A stretch of DNA of 64,000 nucleotides, from positions 302,050 through 366,049 of the forward strand of contig NZ_JABBKX010000004.1 of NCBI RefSeq assembly GCF_012927745.1. The letters run 5' to 3'. The position numbers and the translations under genes are program-made. Origin of the DNA: Neoroseomonas marina (GTDB taxonomy: Bacteria; Pseudomonadota; Alphaproteobacteria; Acetobacterales; Acetobacteraceae). Each line of letters opens with the position of its first letter. The first letter of the stretch is position 1. Shown here piece after piece: positions 1 through 9,093 of this stretch. The notes under the pieces are model-generated. The model saw only the letters and a program-made list of their open reading frames with translations. It ran no database searches and was not told where the DNA came from.

Positions 1-302
1 GGGTCCATGAAGAGGAAGCGTTCGCCCGCCCGTCGCCGTTCCGGCAACAGCGAACGCAGCGCCGGGTGAGCGATTTCCGCGAGCATGAGCCGCGCGAGGA
101 TCCGGCGGATGTTCCGGCCGTCCGGCAGGGCGCCCCTCAGCCGCCAGTGGATCGTCCCGGACAGCAGGTCGCCGCAGGTCTCGGTGATCTCGCGGCAGAC
201 ATGGTACGCACCGGTCCGGTTGAGCAGCGCCAGCGACATGTCGGCCACGAGGCCGCCCCCGTGGCTTACGGGCGCGAGATGACGATGCGAGATCTGATTC
301 AC
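1..302 (-). CDS. Partial protein, last visible gene of the polysaccharide operon
   Basis: An open frame on the minus strand starts with GTG at 302 and runs off the left edge after about 100 codons. Its start overlaps the stop of the flippase gene in a GTGA junction, the same coupling seen at other joints of this operon, so it is very probably a real gene. The visible N-terminal part has no motif I recognise. Its end (RRAGERFLFMDP) resembles the segment before the first core strand of some GT4 glycosyltransferases, which would suit the location, but this is a guess. The 3' end lies outside the window. Confidence 0.6.
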   Translation of the reverse strand, partial: MNQISHRHLAPVSHGGGLVADMSLALLNRTGAYHVCREITETCGDLLSGTIHWRLRGALPDGRNIRRILARLMLAEIAHPALRSLLPERRRAGERFLFMD

Positions 303-1807
303 GATCCAACCCTCAGGCGCGGAGAGGCCCAGCGCCACGCCAGAAGGGCGATGTGGCGCAGTTCCGGGGAAAGCCTGTGCCCCGAAGCGACGATGGCGGC
401 GGCCCAGCCGATCGCCGCGGTCACGGTCACGGCGCAGGCGGTCCCGATCGGCAGATCGAAGCGGAACCCATGGGCCGCGAGGATTGCCAAGGGGCCGATG
501 GCGCTTCCCGCCGTCACGAGAACGCTGGGCGACAAGGCACCGAGGACCTCGGTCGCCCGCACGCCGAGCTCCCGCCGGATCATGAGGTATCCGACCAGCG
601 TGTTGACCGGGATCAGCACAAGATACGCGCAGGCCGTCGCAAAGCCGCCATACGAAGCGAGGACGAAGATCACCGGCGTATAGACGCAGGCCGGGATGGC
701 GGCGGAGAGCAGGAGCCGTCCGGTCTGTCGCGCGGCCAGCAGCAACGGGTAGACCATGAGTTCGAGCGGCGCGAACAGGCGCGCAATGGCGAGGACCTGC
801 ACCAGCGGCACCACGTCGAGCCAGCGAGGACCGAGCAGCAGCAGGATCAGCGGATGCGCCAGGCAGGCGACGAGCAGAAAGGCGGGCCACTGCAGGGCGC
901 TGATCACTGCGAGGGAGTCGAGGACGGCCCCCTTGAGTTCCCGACCATCCCGGCGTTGCGCGGCGAGTGCGGGGAGCGCGACCTGGCTCACCACGACGAA
1001 CAGCAGCTTGCCGGGCAGTTCGACGATGGTTTGGGCCCGGCTGTAGGTACCCGCCGCTGCCGGTTGGCTCAGCGCCCCGAAGGCGATCTGCGGAAGGGAA
1101 TCCGTGTAGCGCCAGATCAGGCCCCAGAGCCCGGAACTGCCCCCGATCAGCAGCACCTTCCGCCATTCGCTGATCGCGATTCCGAGAAGGCGCCGGTAGG
1201 GGCTCAGGGCCCATGCCACGGCCACGGCCGCGAGATTGCCGGCGAGCAGTGCCCAGGCGAAGGAGACCTCCTCGAACCCTGCCAGCGCCAAGCCGACGAC
1301 GACGATCGCGTTGCAGCCGCCGCTGGCGATGTTCACCAGCGCCACCTTGTCGAAGGCCAGGTCACGTCGCATCAGGGCGACGAGCGGCCGCTCGAAGGGC
1401 CCGAGCAAGAGGGCCACGGCGATGATCCGGAAGAACGGATACATGTCGTCGTTGCCGATGACATGCGCCAGGCCGGGTGCCGCCAGGAACAACATCAGGG
1501 CAGCCAGGACGGAGATGCTCGCCATCACCGTGAAGGCGGACCGCACCGCGGGTGCGCTGGTCTCCGGCTGTTGGACGAGATAGGCCGTCGGCACGTCCCT
1601 GATGACCTCGATCAGCGCGTACGCCGTCAGGCCGAGGACGGCCATGCCGACCTCCGCCGGGCCCAGGATGCGCCCGGTCGCCGCGAAGACGGCGAGCGAG
1701 ATCATCATCGCCGCATAGCGATCGACCGCGGACAATGCGAGGGCTCGCCTGACAGCCACGGCTAGGCCCCGATCCGGTCGTGAACGATCCGCATCAGGAA
1801 ATCGCAT
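299..1807 (-). CDS. Wzx-type oligosaccharide flippase
   Basis: The product (502 aa) is a multi-pass inner-membrane protein with about 12-14 hydrophobic segments and the pattern of the polysaccharide transporter family in the MOP superfamily. The first segment contains AVDRYAAMMISLAVFAATGRILGP in outline, typical of the family N-terminus. Its expected job is to flip lipid-linked repeat units to the periplasm for a Wzy polymerase; a candidate polymerase lies at 16616. The start overlaps the preceding GT2 gene by 14 bases, and the stop forms a GTGA joint with the next gene. An internal GTG at 1759 is a possible alternative start. Substrate cannot be read from sequence. Confidence 0.85.
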   Translation of the reverse strand: MRFPDADRSRPDRGLAVAVRRALALSAVDRYAAMMISLAVFAATGRILGPAEVGMAVLGLTAYALIEVIRDVPTAYLVQQPETSAPAVRSAFTVMASISVLAALMLFLAAPGLAHVIGNDDMYPFFRIIAVALLLGPFERPLVALMRRDLAFDKVALVNIASGGCNAIVVVGLALAGFEEVSFAWALLAGNLAAVAVAWALSPYRRLLGIAISEWRKVLLIGGSSGLWGLIWRYTDSLPQIAFGALSQPAAAGTYSRAQTIVELPGKLLFVVVSQVALPALAAQRRDGRELKGAVLDSLAVISALQWPAFLLVACLAHPLILLLLGPRWLDVVPLVQVLAIARLFAPLELMVYPLLLAARQTGRLLLSAAIPACVYTPVIFVLASYGGFATACAYLVLIPVNTLVGYLMIRRELGVRATEVLGALSPSVLVTAGSAIGPLAILAAHGFRFDLPIGTACAVTVTAAIGWAAAIVASGHRLSPELRHIALLAWRWASPRLRVGS

Positions 1808-2810
1808 CCCGCGTCATGGGGCGACCGTTGGCCGTTGCCGGGCGGCCTTGCCGCCATTGGCCCAACAGCCTGTCGATGCGCCCGCCCCGGCGGAATGCCC
1901 GCCCCAGCGGAGGGCGCCAGAAGACCGAGGGATCGACCGACGCCGCGAAGGAGAGCAGGTCGAGACATTCCCGTCGACATCCGCCGATGGCCGCCGCGCC
2001 CGCCCACAGCAGGGCCGTGGCGGCGAAGTTGCGGTCGGACAGGACCCGCAGTTCCGCCGCATCCGGTCGCCGTCGTGCGTCGATCGCGAGGAAGCTGCGG
2101 AACGCTTCGAGCCGATGCTCGAGATCCTCCCGGCGCGAGCCATTGTAGAGATTCGACATGTTGCAGCCGTGGATGCGGCGGATGCCCAGCACGGCATCGG
2201 TCCAGACGACATCGCCGAGATTGGCGAGCCGCAGCATCATCTCATGGTCGTCGTAGTAGCGGAGCGTCTCCCGATAGTGGCCTGCGCGCTTCTGGATCGC
2301 AGTGCGCACCAGGACCATGCCCGTGCTGTGGTTGGCCATCGGATCGAGGCAGCGGCGCCGGAGATAGGCGGTTCCGTCGACGCTGTTCCAGCCGAGATGG
2401 TCCTGCGCCGGAAGTCGCGGCGGTTCCGCGTCCTGCGCATGCCATTCGACCTCGCCGCCATAGGCGAAGGCAGCGCCGGGATTGCGATCGAGCATATCGG
2501 CGGCCCGCCGGAGCGCGCCCGGCGCGAGAAGGTCGTCGGCGCACAGGATCATCATGTAGGGCCCGGTTGCCCAGTCCACGCCGGTGTTGAAGGAGGCGTG
2601 CGGTCCGAGATTGGCCGGGCGGGCCAGGATCGAGACGCGGGCGTCACGCGCGGCGATCTGCCGAGCCACCGCGACGCTGTCGTCGGTGGAGGCGTTGTCG
2701 ATGACATGGACCCGGATGTCGTCGACACCCTGCGACAGCACGCTCTCGATGCAGGCCGGGAGGTAGCGCGCGTAGTTGAACGAGGGGATGGCGACGTCGA
2801 TTCGGCTCAT
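1794..2810 (-). CDS. GT2-family glycosyltransferase
   Basis: The product (338 aa) begins MSRIDVAIPSFNYARYLPAC, the standard GT-A fold opening, followed by a VIDNASTDDS strand and a CADD acidic motif near residue 93 that takes the place of the nucleotide-sugar and metal binding DxD. The start is ATG at 2810, preceded by a good GGAGG ribosome site 7 bases upstream, and it overlaps the pyruvyl transferase stop as ATGA. The protein is cytoplasmic or membrane-associated and probably adds one sugar to the lipid-linked repeat unit. Donor and acceptor are unknown. Confidence 0.88.
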   Translation of the reverse strand: MSRIDVAIPSFNYARYLPACIESVLSQGVDDIRVHVIDNASTDDSVAVARQIAARDARVSILARPANLGPHASFNTGVDWATGPYMMILCADDLLAPGALRRAADMLDRNPGAAFAYGGEVEWHAQDAEPPRLPAQDHLGWNSVDGTAYLRRRCLDPMANHSTGMVLVRTAIQKRAGHYRETLRYYDDHEMMLRLANLGDVVWTDAVLGIRRIHGCNMSNLYNGSRREDLEHRLEAFRSFLAIDARRRPDAAELRVLSDRNFAATALLWAGAAAIGGCRRECLDLLSFAASVDPSVFWRPPLGRAFRRGGRIDRLLGQWRQGRPATANGRPMTRDAIS

Positions 2811-4066
2811 TGGTGGGCCTCCTGGTTCAGGATCGCGCCCGTTCCCGGCGCTCCCTGCCCCGTTGCGTCCAGCAGGCGGGCGAGTTCGTGCCCCTGGCGG
2901 GCAAGCGCCGCGCGATATGCGGCCAGGCGGACCCCGAGACCTGCGGAGATCCGGTCGCGCCGGCCGGAAAGTGCGTTGACGCGCTCGTTCAGCCAGACGG
3001 GATCGAAGGTCTCGACATGGGCCGTGAAGGCCCCGAGCCCCATATCGGCGAGCAGCACATCGTTCTTGCTCCCATAGCTGAGCGAAATGACGGGCGTGGC
3101 CACCATCAGGGCCGCAACGACATTGTGGAAGCGCGTGGCAACCGCCAGGTCGGCGCTCGCCATCTGCTGCATCACGGCAACGATGTCCCGCACGGGCTCG
3201 TAGAGCAGACGGCCCGCCAAGGCGTCGCCCGAACGCGCCGCAACGGCCGCCCGCAGCAGCATGACGGCTTCCTCGTCCGCCGTTTCCCCGATCACCAGGC
3301 GAATGCTCCGGCCGGAGGCGAGGAACTCGGTCGCGAACTGTGCCAGCCTGTCGATGTAGATCTGGTAGATGCCGCCGCTCGCATTGCTCCAGCCGCGGTA
3401 TCGCATCACGCCCAGTGCAAGGTCGACGCGACGGCCCGTCGCCGCCGGGGGGACCGGCAGGGCGAATGCCAGGTCCGGATAGATCTCGCTTCGCGCATCG
3501 ATCCGCGCATGCCGCACGACGAAGTCGCGCGACGGCGCGTCGCGGAACGACAGGTAATGGCAGAGGCGTGCGGCCGACATCATGAAGGCCCGGCTGAGCC
3601 GCCCGTGGATCGGGCCCGCGCCGATGCTCGCCATCGCCACGCGGCAGCCGACAAGACGAGCCGCGAGCGTCCATTGCATGACGGTGTAGGGAACGCCGCC
3701 GGCCCGTTCGCCGAAGTCGTCGAGCATGCCCGTGCCGGGGACCAGGAGCATATCGAAGTCGCGCAGGACGCGCGCCGCGCGATACAGGCTGACGGCCTTG
3801 TGCGGTGCCCGCAGGAATGCGGCATTGAGACGGCGGGCCGCGCCTTGCGCGGGTGCTGGCCAACGCCAGGCGATCGCCGGCAGGCCGAAGCGCTCGGTCA
3901 CGATGTCGGGCCGGCTGCAGACGACCGCCAACTCGGCATTCGGTGCGACGTGACGAAGGGTCAGGACCATCGCTTCGAGCGATGCATCATTGCCGATGTT
4001 GCCCATGCCGAACTGGCCGAACAGGGCGACGCGCGGGCGTCGGCGCGGAAGGGCTTCAGCTGCCAC
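2807..4066 (-). CDS. Polysaccharide pyruvyl transferase family protein
   Basis: The product (419 aa) has the signature N-terminus FGQFGMGNIGNDASLEAM (residues 16-33) of the polysaccharide pyruvyl transferase (CsaB-like) family. Known members transfer pyruvate from phosphoenolpyruvate to a sugar as a ketal, giving an acidic polymer. The GTG start at 4066 is chosen because a GGAGGTG ribosome site sits just upstream. It overlaps the DUF4038 gene by 11 bases and the GT2 gene by 4. The surrounding genes suggest that the exopolysaccharide repeat unit is pyruvylated. Some family members do other chemistry, so the reaction is inferred. Confidence 0.85.
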   Translation of the reverse strand: MAAEALPRRRPRVALFGQFGMGNIGNDASLEAMVLTLRHVAPNAELAVVCSRPDIVTERFGLPAIAWRWPAPAQGAARRLNAAFLRAPHKAVSLYRAARVLRDFDMLLVPGTGMLDDFGERAGGVPYTVMQWTLAARLVGCRVAMASIGAGPIHGRLSRAFMMSAARLCHYLSFRDAPSRDFVVRHARIDARSEIYPDLAFALPVPPAATGRRVDLALGVMRYRGWSNASGGIYQIYIDRLAQFATEFLASGRSIRLVIGETADEEAVMLLRAAVAARSGDALAGRLLYEPVRDIVAVMQQMASADLAVATRFHNVVAALMVATPVISLSYGSKNDVLLADMGLGAFTAHVETFDPVWLNERVNALSGRRDRISAGLGVRLAAYRAALARQGHELARLLDATGQGAPGTGAILNQEAHQ

Positions 4067-5411
4067 GGACGCGCACCTCCAGCACCCAATCCGCGAAGCC
4101 GTTCGCGTTGGCCCCGGGTGAAGTCAGCCGCCAGCGGCGGCCACGGGCCGGTTCGACTTCCGGCGCGATCAGAACCGCGCCGCCGGCCGGGTCGATCCAG
4201 CGGACTGCGACCTCGCCGGCGCGCAGCGGGGCGAGGTCGACCGTGACCGAGTGTCCTCCGGCGACATAGGCGATTGCGCAGGATCCATCGCCGGCGACCG
4301 CCGCGACACTGCGCTCATGCCCCTCCCCCCGCGGCCCGATGAGGAACCGTTCCTCCGTGTCGGGCTGCAGGGTGGCCCAGGGCAGATCCTCCATGATGCG
4401 CCGAAGCAGCGTCATGCTCTGCGCGCCGTGGCTGCCGAGTGCAGCCTGCCAGCGCATCGGGCGCGGATGGATCGGCGAGGTGCCGTAGTGCCAGATCGGG
4501 CTGTTGCCGAAGACGTGGCCGCAGGCGCCGTTCAGCAGGGCCTGATAGGCCTGTGATCGGATCCGCCGCTCCGAGGCGCCATGCTCGTTCTCATAGGCGG
4601 ACTCGATCATGATGAAGGGCATGCGTCCCGACCGCTGGGCCTGGCGGCGCGCCATCGGGTCGACCGGTCGATAGGTATAGACGTTGTTGACGTTCAGCCA
4701 CGCCGCCCCGGCGAAGAGGTCGGCGGGCGCCGTCTCCGGGGCGCAATGCGCCGTGTGCAGCACGCCGGGGTTCGCGGCGGCGATCTCCTCGGCCACGGCA
4801 GTCACCACGCTGCGGTCCGGTGGGTCGTAGTCCCCCGCATGCACCCAGAGGATGTTGTCGAAGCCGCTGTAGCGGCGGCCGACATAGGCGCCATAGCGAC
4901 GCAGCGCTGCGTTCCCGGCGGCGCGCATCGGCTGGTACCAACCGTCCTCGCCGCCGCCGCCCCCGATATAGGCGGGCGCCAATAGAACGAGGAAGCCGAG
5001 GTCGCGCGCGCGTCGGAGGATCTGGTCCGCATAGGCGAAGTAGCGCTCATTCGGGGCGGTGAAATCGTCGGCCCGCAGGAAGGGGGCATCGCCCCGGATA
5101 TTGGCCGGCGCCCGCGACGCGTAGCGGTGCTCGATCAGATTGACCAACAAGGCGTTGAACCCGCGCGAGCGCCGGTCACGGAGATACAGTTCCGCGTCCT
5201 CGGGATTGAGCTGCGCGATCAGCGACCAGGCGGTGTCGCCATGCAGCAGGAAGGGCCGACCTGCACTGTCCTCGAAGTGTCGGCCGCCCTGCGCCATGCG
5301 GATCGGAAAAACCGGAGGCTCATGGGCCGTCTGCGCGCGGCCGACCGTGCCGAAGGCTGCCGCGGCCGCCGCACCGATCGCCGTCCGACGCCCGACCGCT
5401 GAGCCGCTCAT
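4056..5411 (-). CDS. Tat-exported DUF4038 apiosidase-like glycoside hydrolase
   Basis: The product (451 aa) starts with a twin-arginine signal (RR at residues 8-9, then an alanine-rich hydrophobic stretch ending around GRAQ). The body matches the DUF4038 TIM-barrel family: HGDTAWSL near residue 57, a long SRGFNALLVNL helix-strand, an acidic IESAYENEH segment and a C-terminal beta domain like the putative collagen-binding domain. Relatives include apiosidases and other exo-glycosidases. Sitting between aminotransferase and pyruvyl transferase genes with a 4-base ATGA joint, it probably trims or modifies the polysaccharide in the periplasm. The substrate is unknown. Confidence 0.82.
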   Translation of the reverse strand: MSGSAVGRRTAIGAAAAAAFGTVGRAQTAHEPPVFPIRMAQGGRHFEDSAGRPFLLHGDTAWSLIAQLNPEDAELYLRDRRSRGFNALLVNLIEHRYASRAPANIRGDAPFLRADDFTAPNERYFAYADQILRRARDLGFLVLLAPAYIGGGGGEDGWYQPMRAAGNAALRRYGAYVGRRYSGFDNILWVHAGDYDPPDRSVVTAVAEEIAAANPGVLHTAHCAPETAPADLFAGAAWLNVNNVYTYRPVDPMARRQAQRSGRMPFIMIESAYENEHGASERRIRSQAYQALLNGACGHVFGNSPIWHYGTSPIHPRPMRWQAALGSHGAQSMTLLRRIMEDLPWATLQPDTEERFLIGPRGEGHERSVAAVAGDGSCAIAYVAGGHSVTVDLAPLRAGEVAVRWIDPAGGAVLIAPEVEPARGRRWRLTSPGANANGFADWVLEVRVRGS

Positions 5412-6763
5412 GCAGTGTACGCCGCGGTGTCCGGGACATTGAAACGCCGGTACACGACCTGGGACGGCCGCCCGACCAGGTAGCGACCGACGCCGTCCTG
5501 CAGGGCGCGCGCATAGGTCACGAGAGCGCCGTCCAGGGCATCCACGGTACGCGCGATGTCCTCGTCCTGATGCGCGTAGCTGACGACGAGCGAAGGCATC
5601 AGCACGCCGCGCCGAATGGTTTCCTGCAGCAGCAGCGACCGGAAGGCCTGAGAGGGTCTCCCCTCCGCATCGAGCGCCGCATAGGCGAGGCAGCAGCTCC
5701 GCCCGACGATCCGCACATGGTCCTGCAGCTGGTGCCGGCGAATAGCCTGTTCGGCCTGCGCGCGAAGCGACGCGCCCTGGCGATGGAGGTGCTCGATCAC
5801 CGGTTCGCGCCGATAGACCTGCATGTTCGCGATCGCCGCCGCCATGGCGTGCGTCTCGGCGCCATGCGTCGTCGAGAGCAGGAAGACCCGCGGGCGATCG
5901 GGTTGCTCCAGGCCGCCGAGGCTCATGATCTCCCGCTTGCCGGCCAGGGCAGACAGCGAGAATCCGTTGGCGAGCGCCTTGCCGAAGGTGCTGAGATCCG
6001 GTTCCACACCGTACAGCCGCTGCGCGCCATTCAGATGCCAGCGGAAGCCGGTGATCATCTCGTCGAGTACCAGCAGCGTGCCGTTCTCGGTGCAGAGGCG
6101 ACGCAGGTCGTGCAGGAATCCGTCCGCCGGATCGTCCCCGCGTGAAGGCTCGAGGATCAGCGCGGCGATCTGCCGCGGGTGCTCCGCGAACAGACGACGC
6201 ACACTGTCGATATCGTTGTAGCGGAAGGCGAGCGTCAGCCGCTTCACGGCTTCGGGGATCCCGGCGTCGAGCGGCGTCGTGCCGATGAACCAGTCATCCG
6301 TGGAGAAGAAGGGATGATCGCTGCAGATCGCGACCAGGTCCCTCCCCGTCCAGGCCCGGGCGAGGCGTATCGCGCCGGAGGTCGCATCGGATCCGTCCTT
6401 GCAGAACTTCACCATCTCCGCGCCGTCGATCAGGTCCAGGAACTGCTCGGCGCACTCCACCTCGATCGCCGCGGGCCGGGTGAAGTTGGTGCCGTGCGTC
6501 ATGCATTCGCGGGCCGCCGCGACCACCTCCGGCCAGGCATGCCCGAGTCCGACGGCCCGGTTGCCCATGCCGAACTCGATGTACTCGTTGCCGTCCACGT
6601 CCCAGACGTGGCATCCGGACCCTCGGGCGATGAAGCCGGGCGACAGAACGGGGTACTGGTCGTCGCCCTTGGCATAGGTGTGGCAACCGCCCGGGATGAG
6701 GCGATGCGCCGCGCTGCGAAGGCGTTCGGACGTTGCGAAGCCACGATGCTTCATCAGCATCAC
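5408..6763 (-). CDS. Class III aminotransferase, glutamate-1-semialdehyde aminomutase-like
   Basis: The product (451 aa) is a PLP-dependent class III aminotransferase. The PLP-contacting Asp lies in LLVLDEMITGFR (about residue 234) and the Schiff-base Lys in STFGKALANG (about 262). The closest family pattern is glutamate-1-semialdehyde 2,1-aminomutase, but its place in a polysaccharide operon argues against a heme role. It may make an amino sugar or an amino-linked substituent. The start could be GTG 6763 (GTGA joint with the regulator stop) or ATG 6760 or 6754. It joins the DUF4038 gene by ATGA. Confidence 0.85.
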   Translation of the reverse strand: MMLMKHRGFATSERLRSAAHRLIPGGCHTYAKGDDQYPVLSPGFIARGSGCHVWDVDGNEYIEFGMGNRAVGLGHAWPEVVAAARECMTHGTNFTRPAAIEVECAEQFLDLIDGAEMVKFCKDGSDATSGAIRLARAWTGRDLVAICSDHPFFSTDDWFIGTTPLDAGIPEAVKRLTLAFRYNDIDSVRRLFAEHPRQIAALILEPSRGDDPADGFLHDLRRLCTENGTLLVLDEMITGFRWHLNGAQRLYGVEPDLSTFGKALANGFSLSALAGKREIMSLGGLEQPDRPRVFLLSTTHGAETHAMAAAIANMQVYRREPVIEHLHRQGASLRAQAEQAIRRHQLQDHVRIVGRSCCLAYAALDAEGRPSQAFRSLLLQETIRRGVLMPSLVVSYAHQDEDIARTVDALDGALVTYARALQDGVGRYLVGRPSQVVYRRFNVPDTAAYTA

Positions 6764-7755
6764 TGCCTCCTCTCGGCCGACCAGCCGGATGTGCGATCCA
6801 TCATGCCGAAGCGCCGGCGCACGAGACGGGAGGGGATCACCTGCCCCGCCTTGGTGTCGACCGGCAGCACCTCGGCGACGAGAGCCTCGAAGGTCTCCAT
6901 CCCGAGACGAATGCGGCGCTGACCTTGCTCACTCAACGACAGCATCCGCCGATCCCGATGCAGCCACGCGCGTTCCTCGGCGCGTCGCAGGAGGTTGCGG
7001 ATGGTGACGCACGTCACGTGCAGACGATCGGCTTCCCGACGGATCAGGTCGGTCGTCGCGAGGGGGCTGTGCAGGTGCAGATCCAGCATCGCCAGCATGA
7101 AGCTCAGACTGCCGACACCGCGGTCGCCCAGGTCGAGCCCACCCAGGAAACGCAGCACCGCATCGATGAACAGCGCCTGTTGGGCCCGCCGCTCGCGGCC
7201 GTTCGCGGCCAGCCGCACCGGGCCGCGCTGCAGCAGCGCAGGGGCATCGGCATGGAAGTCGTCGACCAGACGTTCAAAGAGTGCGGTCGCCTTCTCGCTC
7301 GGTTCAAAGATGTACTGCCGCGCATCCCGCGGATCCCGCTGGCGCCGGAAGTCGCCGGTTGCGTGGGCCATCTCGAGCAACTGCGACAGGCGGGCGAGCG
7401 ACAACTGGGTCCGCATCGCCACCAGGGCGAACGGGAAGCGCCCGGGCATGCCGCGCATCCAGGCGGATTCACGGATCAGATAGAGGAACAGATAGAAGCG
7501 CCGGAGATCGGAAAGCCAGAAGCGCTCCATCGCGGACTGGCGAAGGAAGTTCGCGACGAAGGCACCTTCGCGAAAACTGCGGAAGCGCGCATCGCGTTCA
7601 TCCGGGCACGGTGCTGCCGCAGCCGAATGTGGATGGCGCTGCACGCCCGTGAGGGCCTGGCCGCGCATCGTGGCGCTGCCCGTGGTCCCTGCGACTGTCT
7701 GCCGGAGTTGCGTAATCATGGCGCGAAACATCTGCGCCAATCGGCATCGCAGCAC
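6760..7755 (-). CDS. Putative tandem winged-helix transcriptional regulator
   Basis: The product (up to 331 aa) has no family I can name with confidence. Two regions read like MarR-type winged helices. The first (about 100-190) has a helix ARLSQLLEMA and a wing with DPRDARQYIFEPSEKA. The second (about 220-300) has VTCVTIRNLLRRAEERAWL and a wing RMLSLSEQGQRRI. No membrane segment or receiver domain is visible. It is the first gene of the leftward polysaccharide operon and joins the aminotransferase by GTGA, which suggests a local regulator, possibly autoregulatory. The start is uncertain: GTG 7755, ATG 7731 and ATG 7719 all lack a clear ribosome site. Confidence 0.65.
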   Translation of the reverse strand: MLRCRLAQMFRAMITQLRQTVAGTTGSATMRGQALTGVQRHPHSAAAAPCPDERDARFRSFREGAFVANFLRQSAMERFWLSDLRRFYLFLYLIRESAWMRGMPGRFPFALVAMRTQLSLARLSQLLEMAHATGDFRRQRDPRDARQYIFEPSEKATALFERLVDDFHADAPALLQRGPVRLAANGRERRAQQALFIDAVLRFLGGLDLGDRGVGSLSFMLAMLDLHLHSPLATTDLIRREADRLHVTCVTIRNLLRRAEERAWLHRDRRMLSLSEQGQRRIRLGMETFEALVAEVLPVDTKAGQVIPSRLVRRRFGMMDRTSGWSAERRQ

Positions 7756-7929
7756 TGACGTCCGTCATTGCCCGATAGTTGAATAGCGGCTCGTCGCTGC
7801 ATCCATAGCCTGCGTCCACCGGTGGCATGGCGCAGGACAGGCGTAATTCGTAACCGGGATCCGGGAATTGGCCACCGAGTTCAACCATGAGGTGCGAATT
7901 CTTCTGCCGGAAGCCGCACCGCGCGCAGT

Positions 7930-7942
7930 TCACACACTGTGA
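7930..7942. promoter_or_regulatory. Short palindrome in the divergent intergenic region
   Basis: TCACA-CAC-TGTGA is a 5-bp inverted repeat with a 3-base centre, between the leftward regulator operon and the rightward epimerase gene. The 274-base gap must hold both promoters, and this is the only neat dyad I see in it. The half-site order is inverted relative to a CRP box, so it is not assigned to CRP. Function as an operator is only a possibility. Confidence 0.25.
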
Positions 7943-8029
7943 TCCATGTAGAACTTTGTCGTCACACTTCGTTCTCCGCGTACCGTCGCGGGCGGCACTC
8001 TGCGGCATCTCGAGCCTTGGAGTATCGTC

Positions 8030-9085
8030 ATGAAGGTCCTGCTCACCGGTCATCTCGGGTACATCGGCACCGTGATGGCGCCGATGCTGGCGGCGGCCGG
8101 ACATGACGTCACGGGGCTCGACAGCGAGCTCTATGCGCGCTGCACCTTCGCCGAAGGCGGCCGCATCGCGGACCTTCCCTGCATCAGGAAGGATGTCCGC
8201 GACATCGAGGCGGATGCGCTCAGCGGCTTCGATGCGATCATTCACCTCGCCGCATTGTCGAACGATCCGCTCGGGAACCTGGACGAGGACTGCACCTACG
8301 CGATCAACCATCGTGCCAGCGTGCGTCTCGCCGAGCTCGCGAAGCATGCTGGCGTCAAGCGCTTCCTGCTTGCCTCGTCCTGCTCGAACTACGGCAAGGC
8401 CGGCGAGGGCATGCTCGATGAGACCGGCGCGCTGAATCCGGTCACGGCCTATGGACGTTCCAAGGTGCTCGCGGAACAGGGCATTGCGGCGCTCGCCGGC
8501 GATGGCTTCTGCCCCACCTATCTGCGCCCGGCGACCGCCTACGGTCTTTCGCCGCGCATCCGCTTCGACATCGTTCTCAACAACCTCGTTGCCTGGGCGG
8601 TGACCACTGGTCGAATCATGCTGAAGTCCGATGGCTCGCCCTGGCGGCCGATCGTGCACATCGAGGACATTTCCCGAGCCTTCATCGCCGCGCTGGAAGC
8701 GCCGGAGGAGGCGGTGTTCAACGAAGCCTTCAACGTGGGCCAGACGGCACACAACTACCGGATACGGGATATCGCGCAGGTCGTCGCCGATGTCGTGCCG
8801 GGCTGCGAGCTTGAGATCGCGGCCGATGCCGGCCCCGATCTGCGATCCTACCGCGTCGACTTCTCCAAGATCGCGCAGCGTCTGCCCGCCTTTCGACCGC
8901 AGTGGGACGTGCGGCGGGGCGCGGAGCAGCTCTACGCCGCCTATCGCGCCTCGGATCTCGATCTCGAATCCTTCGAAGGGCCCCGCTACCAGCGCATCGG
9001 GCATATCCGCATGCTGATGGCCGAAGGCGTCCTCGCGCCGGATCTGCGCCGGCGCGCCGCGGCGCCCGCCGCGAAGGCCGCCTAG
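8030..9085 (+). CDS. NAD-dependent epimerase/dehydratase (extended SDR)
   Basis: The product (351 aa) is an extended short-chain dehydrogenase. The NAD-binding glycines are in TGHLGYIG (residues 6-13) and the catalytic Tyr and Lys in TAYGRSK (Y141, K145). The SSCSNYG strand carries the usual serines. Such enzymes epimerise or dehydrate nucleotide sugars. ATG at 8030 is supported by a GGAG site 7 bases upstream. It is divergent from the regulator operon and 8 bases ahead of the DUF4910 gene, so the two are probably co-transcribed. The exact sugar is not predictable. Confidence 0.87.
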   Translation: MKVLLTGHLGYIGTVMAPMLAAAGHDVTGLDSELYARCTFAEGGRIADLPCIRKDVRDIEADALSGFDAIIHLAALSNDPLGNLDEDCTYAINHRASVRLAELAKHAGVKRFLLASSCSNYGKAGEGMLDETGALNPVTAYGRSKVLAEQGIAALAGDGFCPTYLRPATAYGLSPRIRFDIVLNNLVAWAVTTGRIMLKSDGSPWRPIVHIEDISRAFIAALEAPEEAVFNEAFNVGQTAHNYRIRDIAQVVADVVPGCELEIAADAGPDLRSYRVDFSKIAQRLPAFRPQWDVRRGAEQLYAAYRASDLDLESFEGPRYQRIGHIRMLMAEGVLAPDLRRRAAAPAAKAA

Positions 9086-9093
9086 GCGCACCC

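Noticed and set aside
353..1765. Long plus-strand open frame opposite the flippase gene
   Set aside because: Its product is Arg/Gly/Asp/Gln-rich with no domain; it mirrors a minus-strand gene with clear membrane segments and is an effect of high GC at third positions.
7930..7942. Possible CRP box
   Set aside because: The half-sites are in the reverse order and only 3 bases apart, so it does not fit TGTGA-N6-TCACA; kept only as an unassigned dyad.
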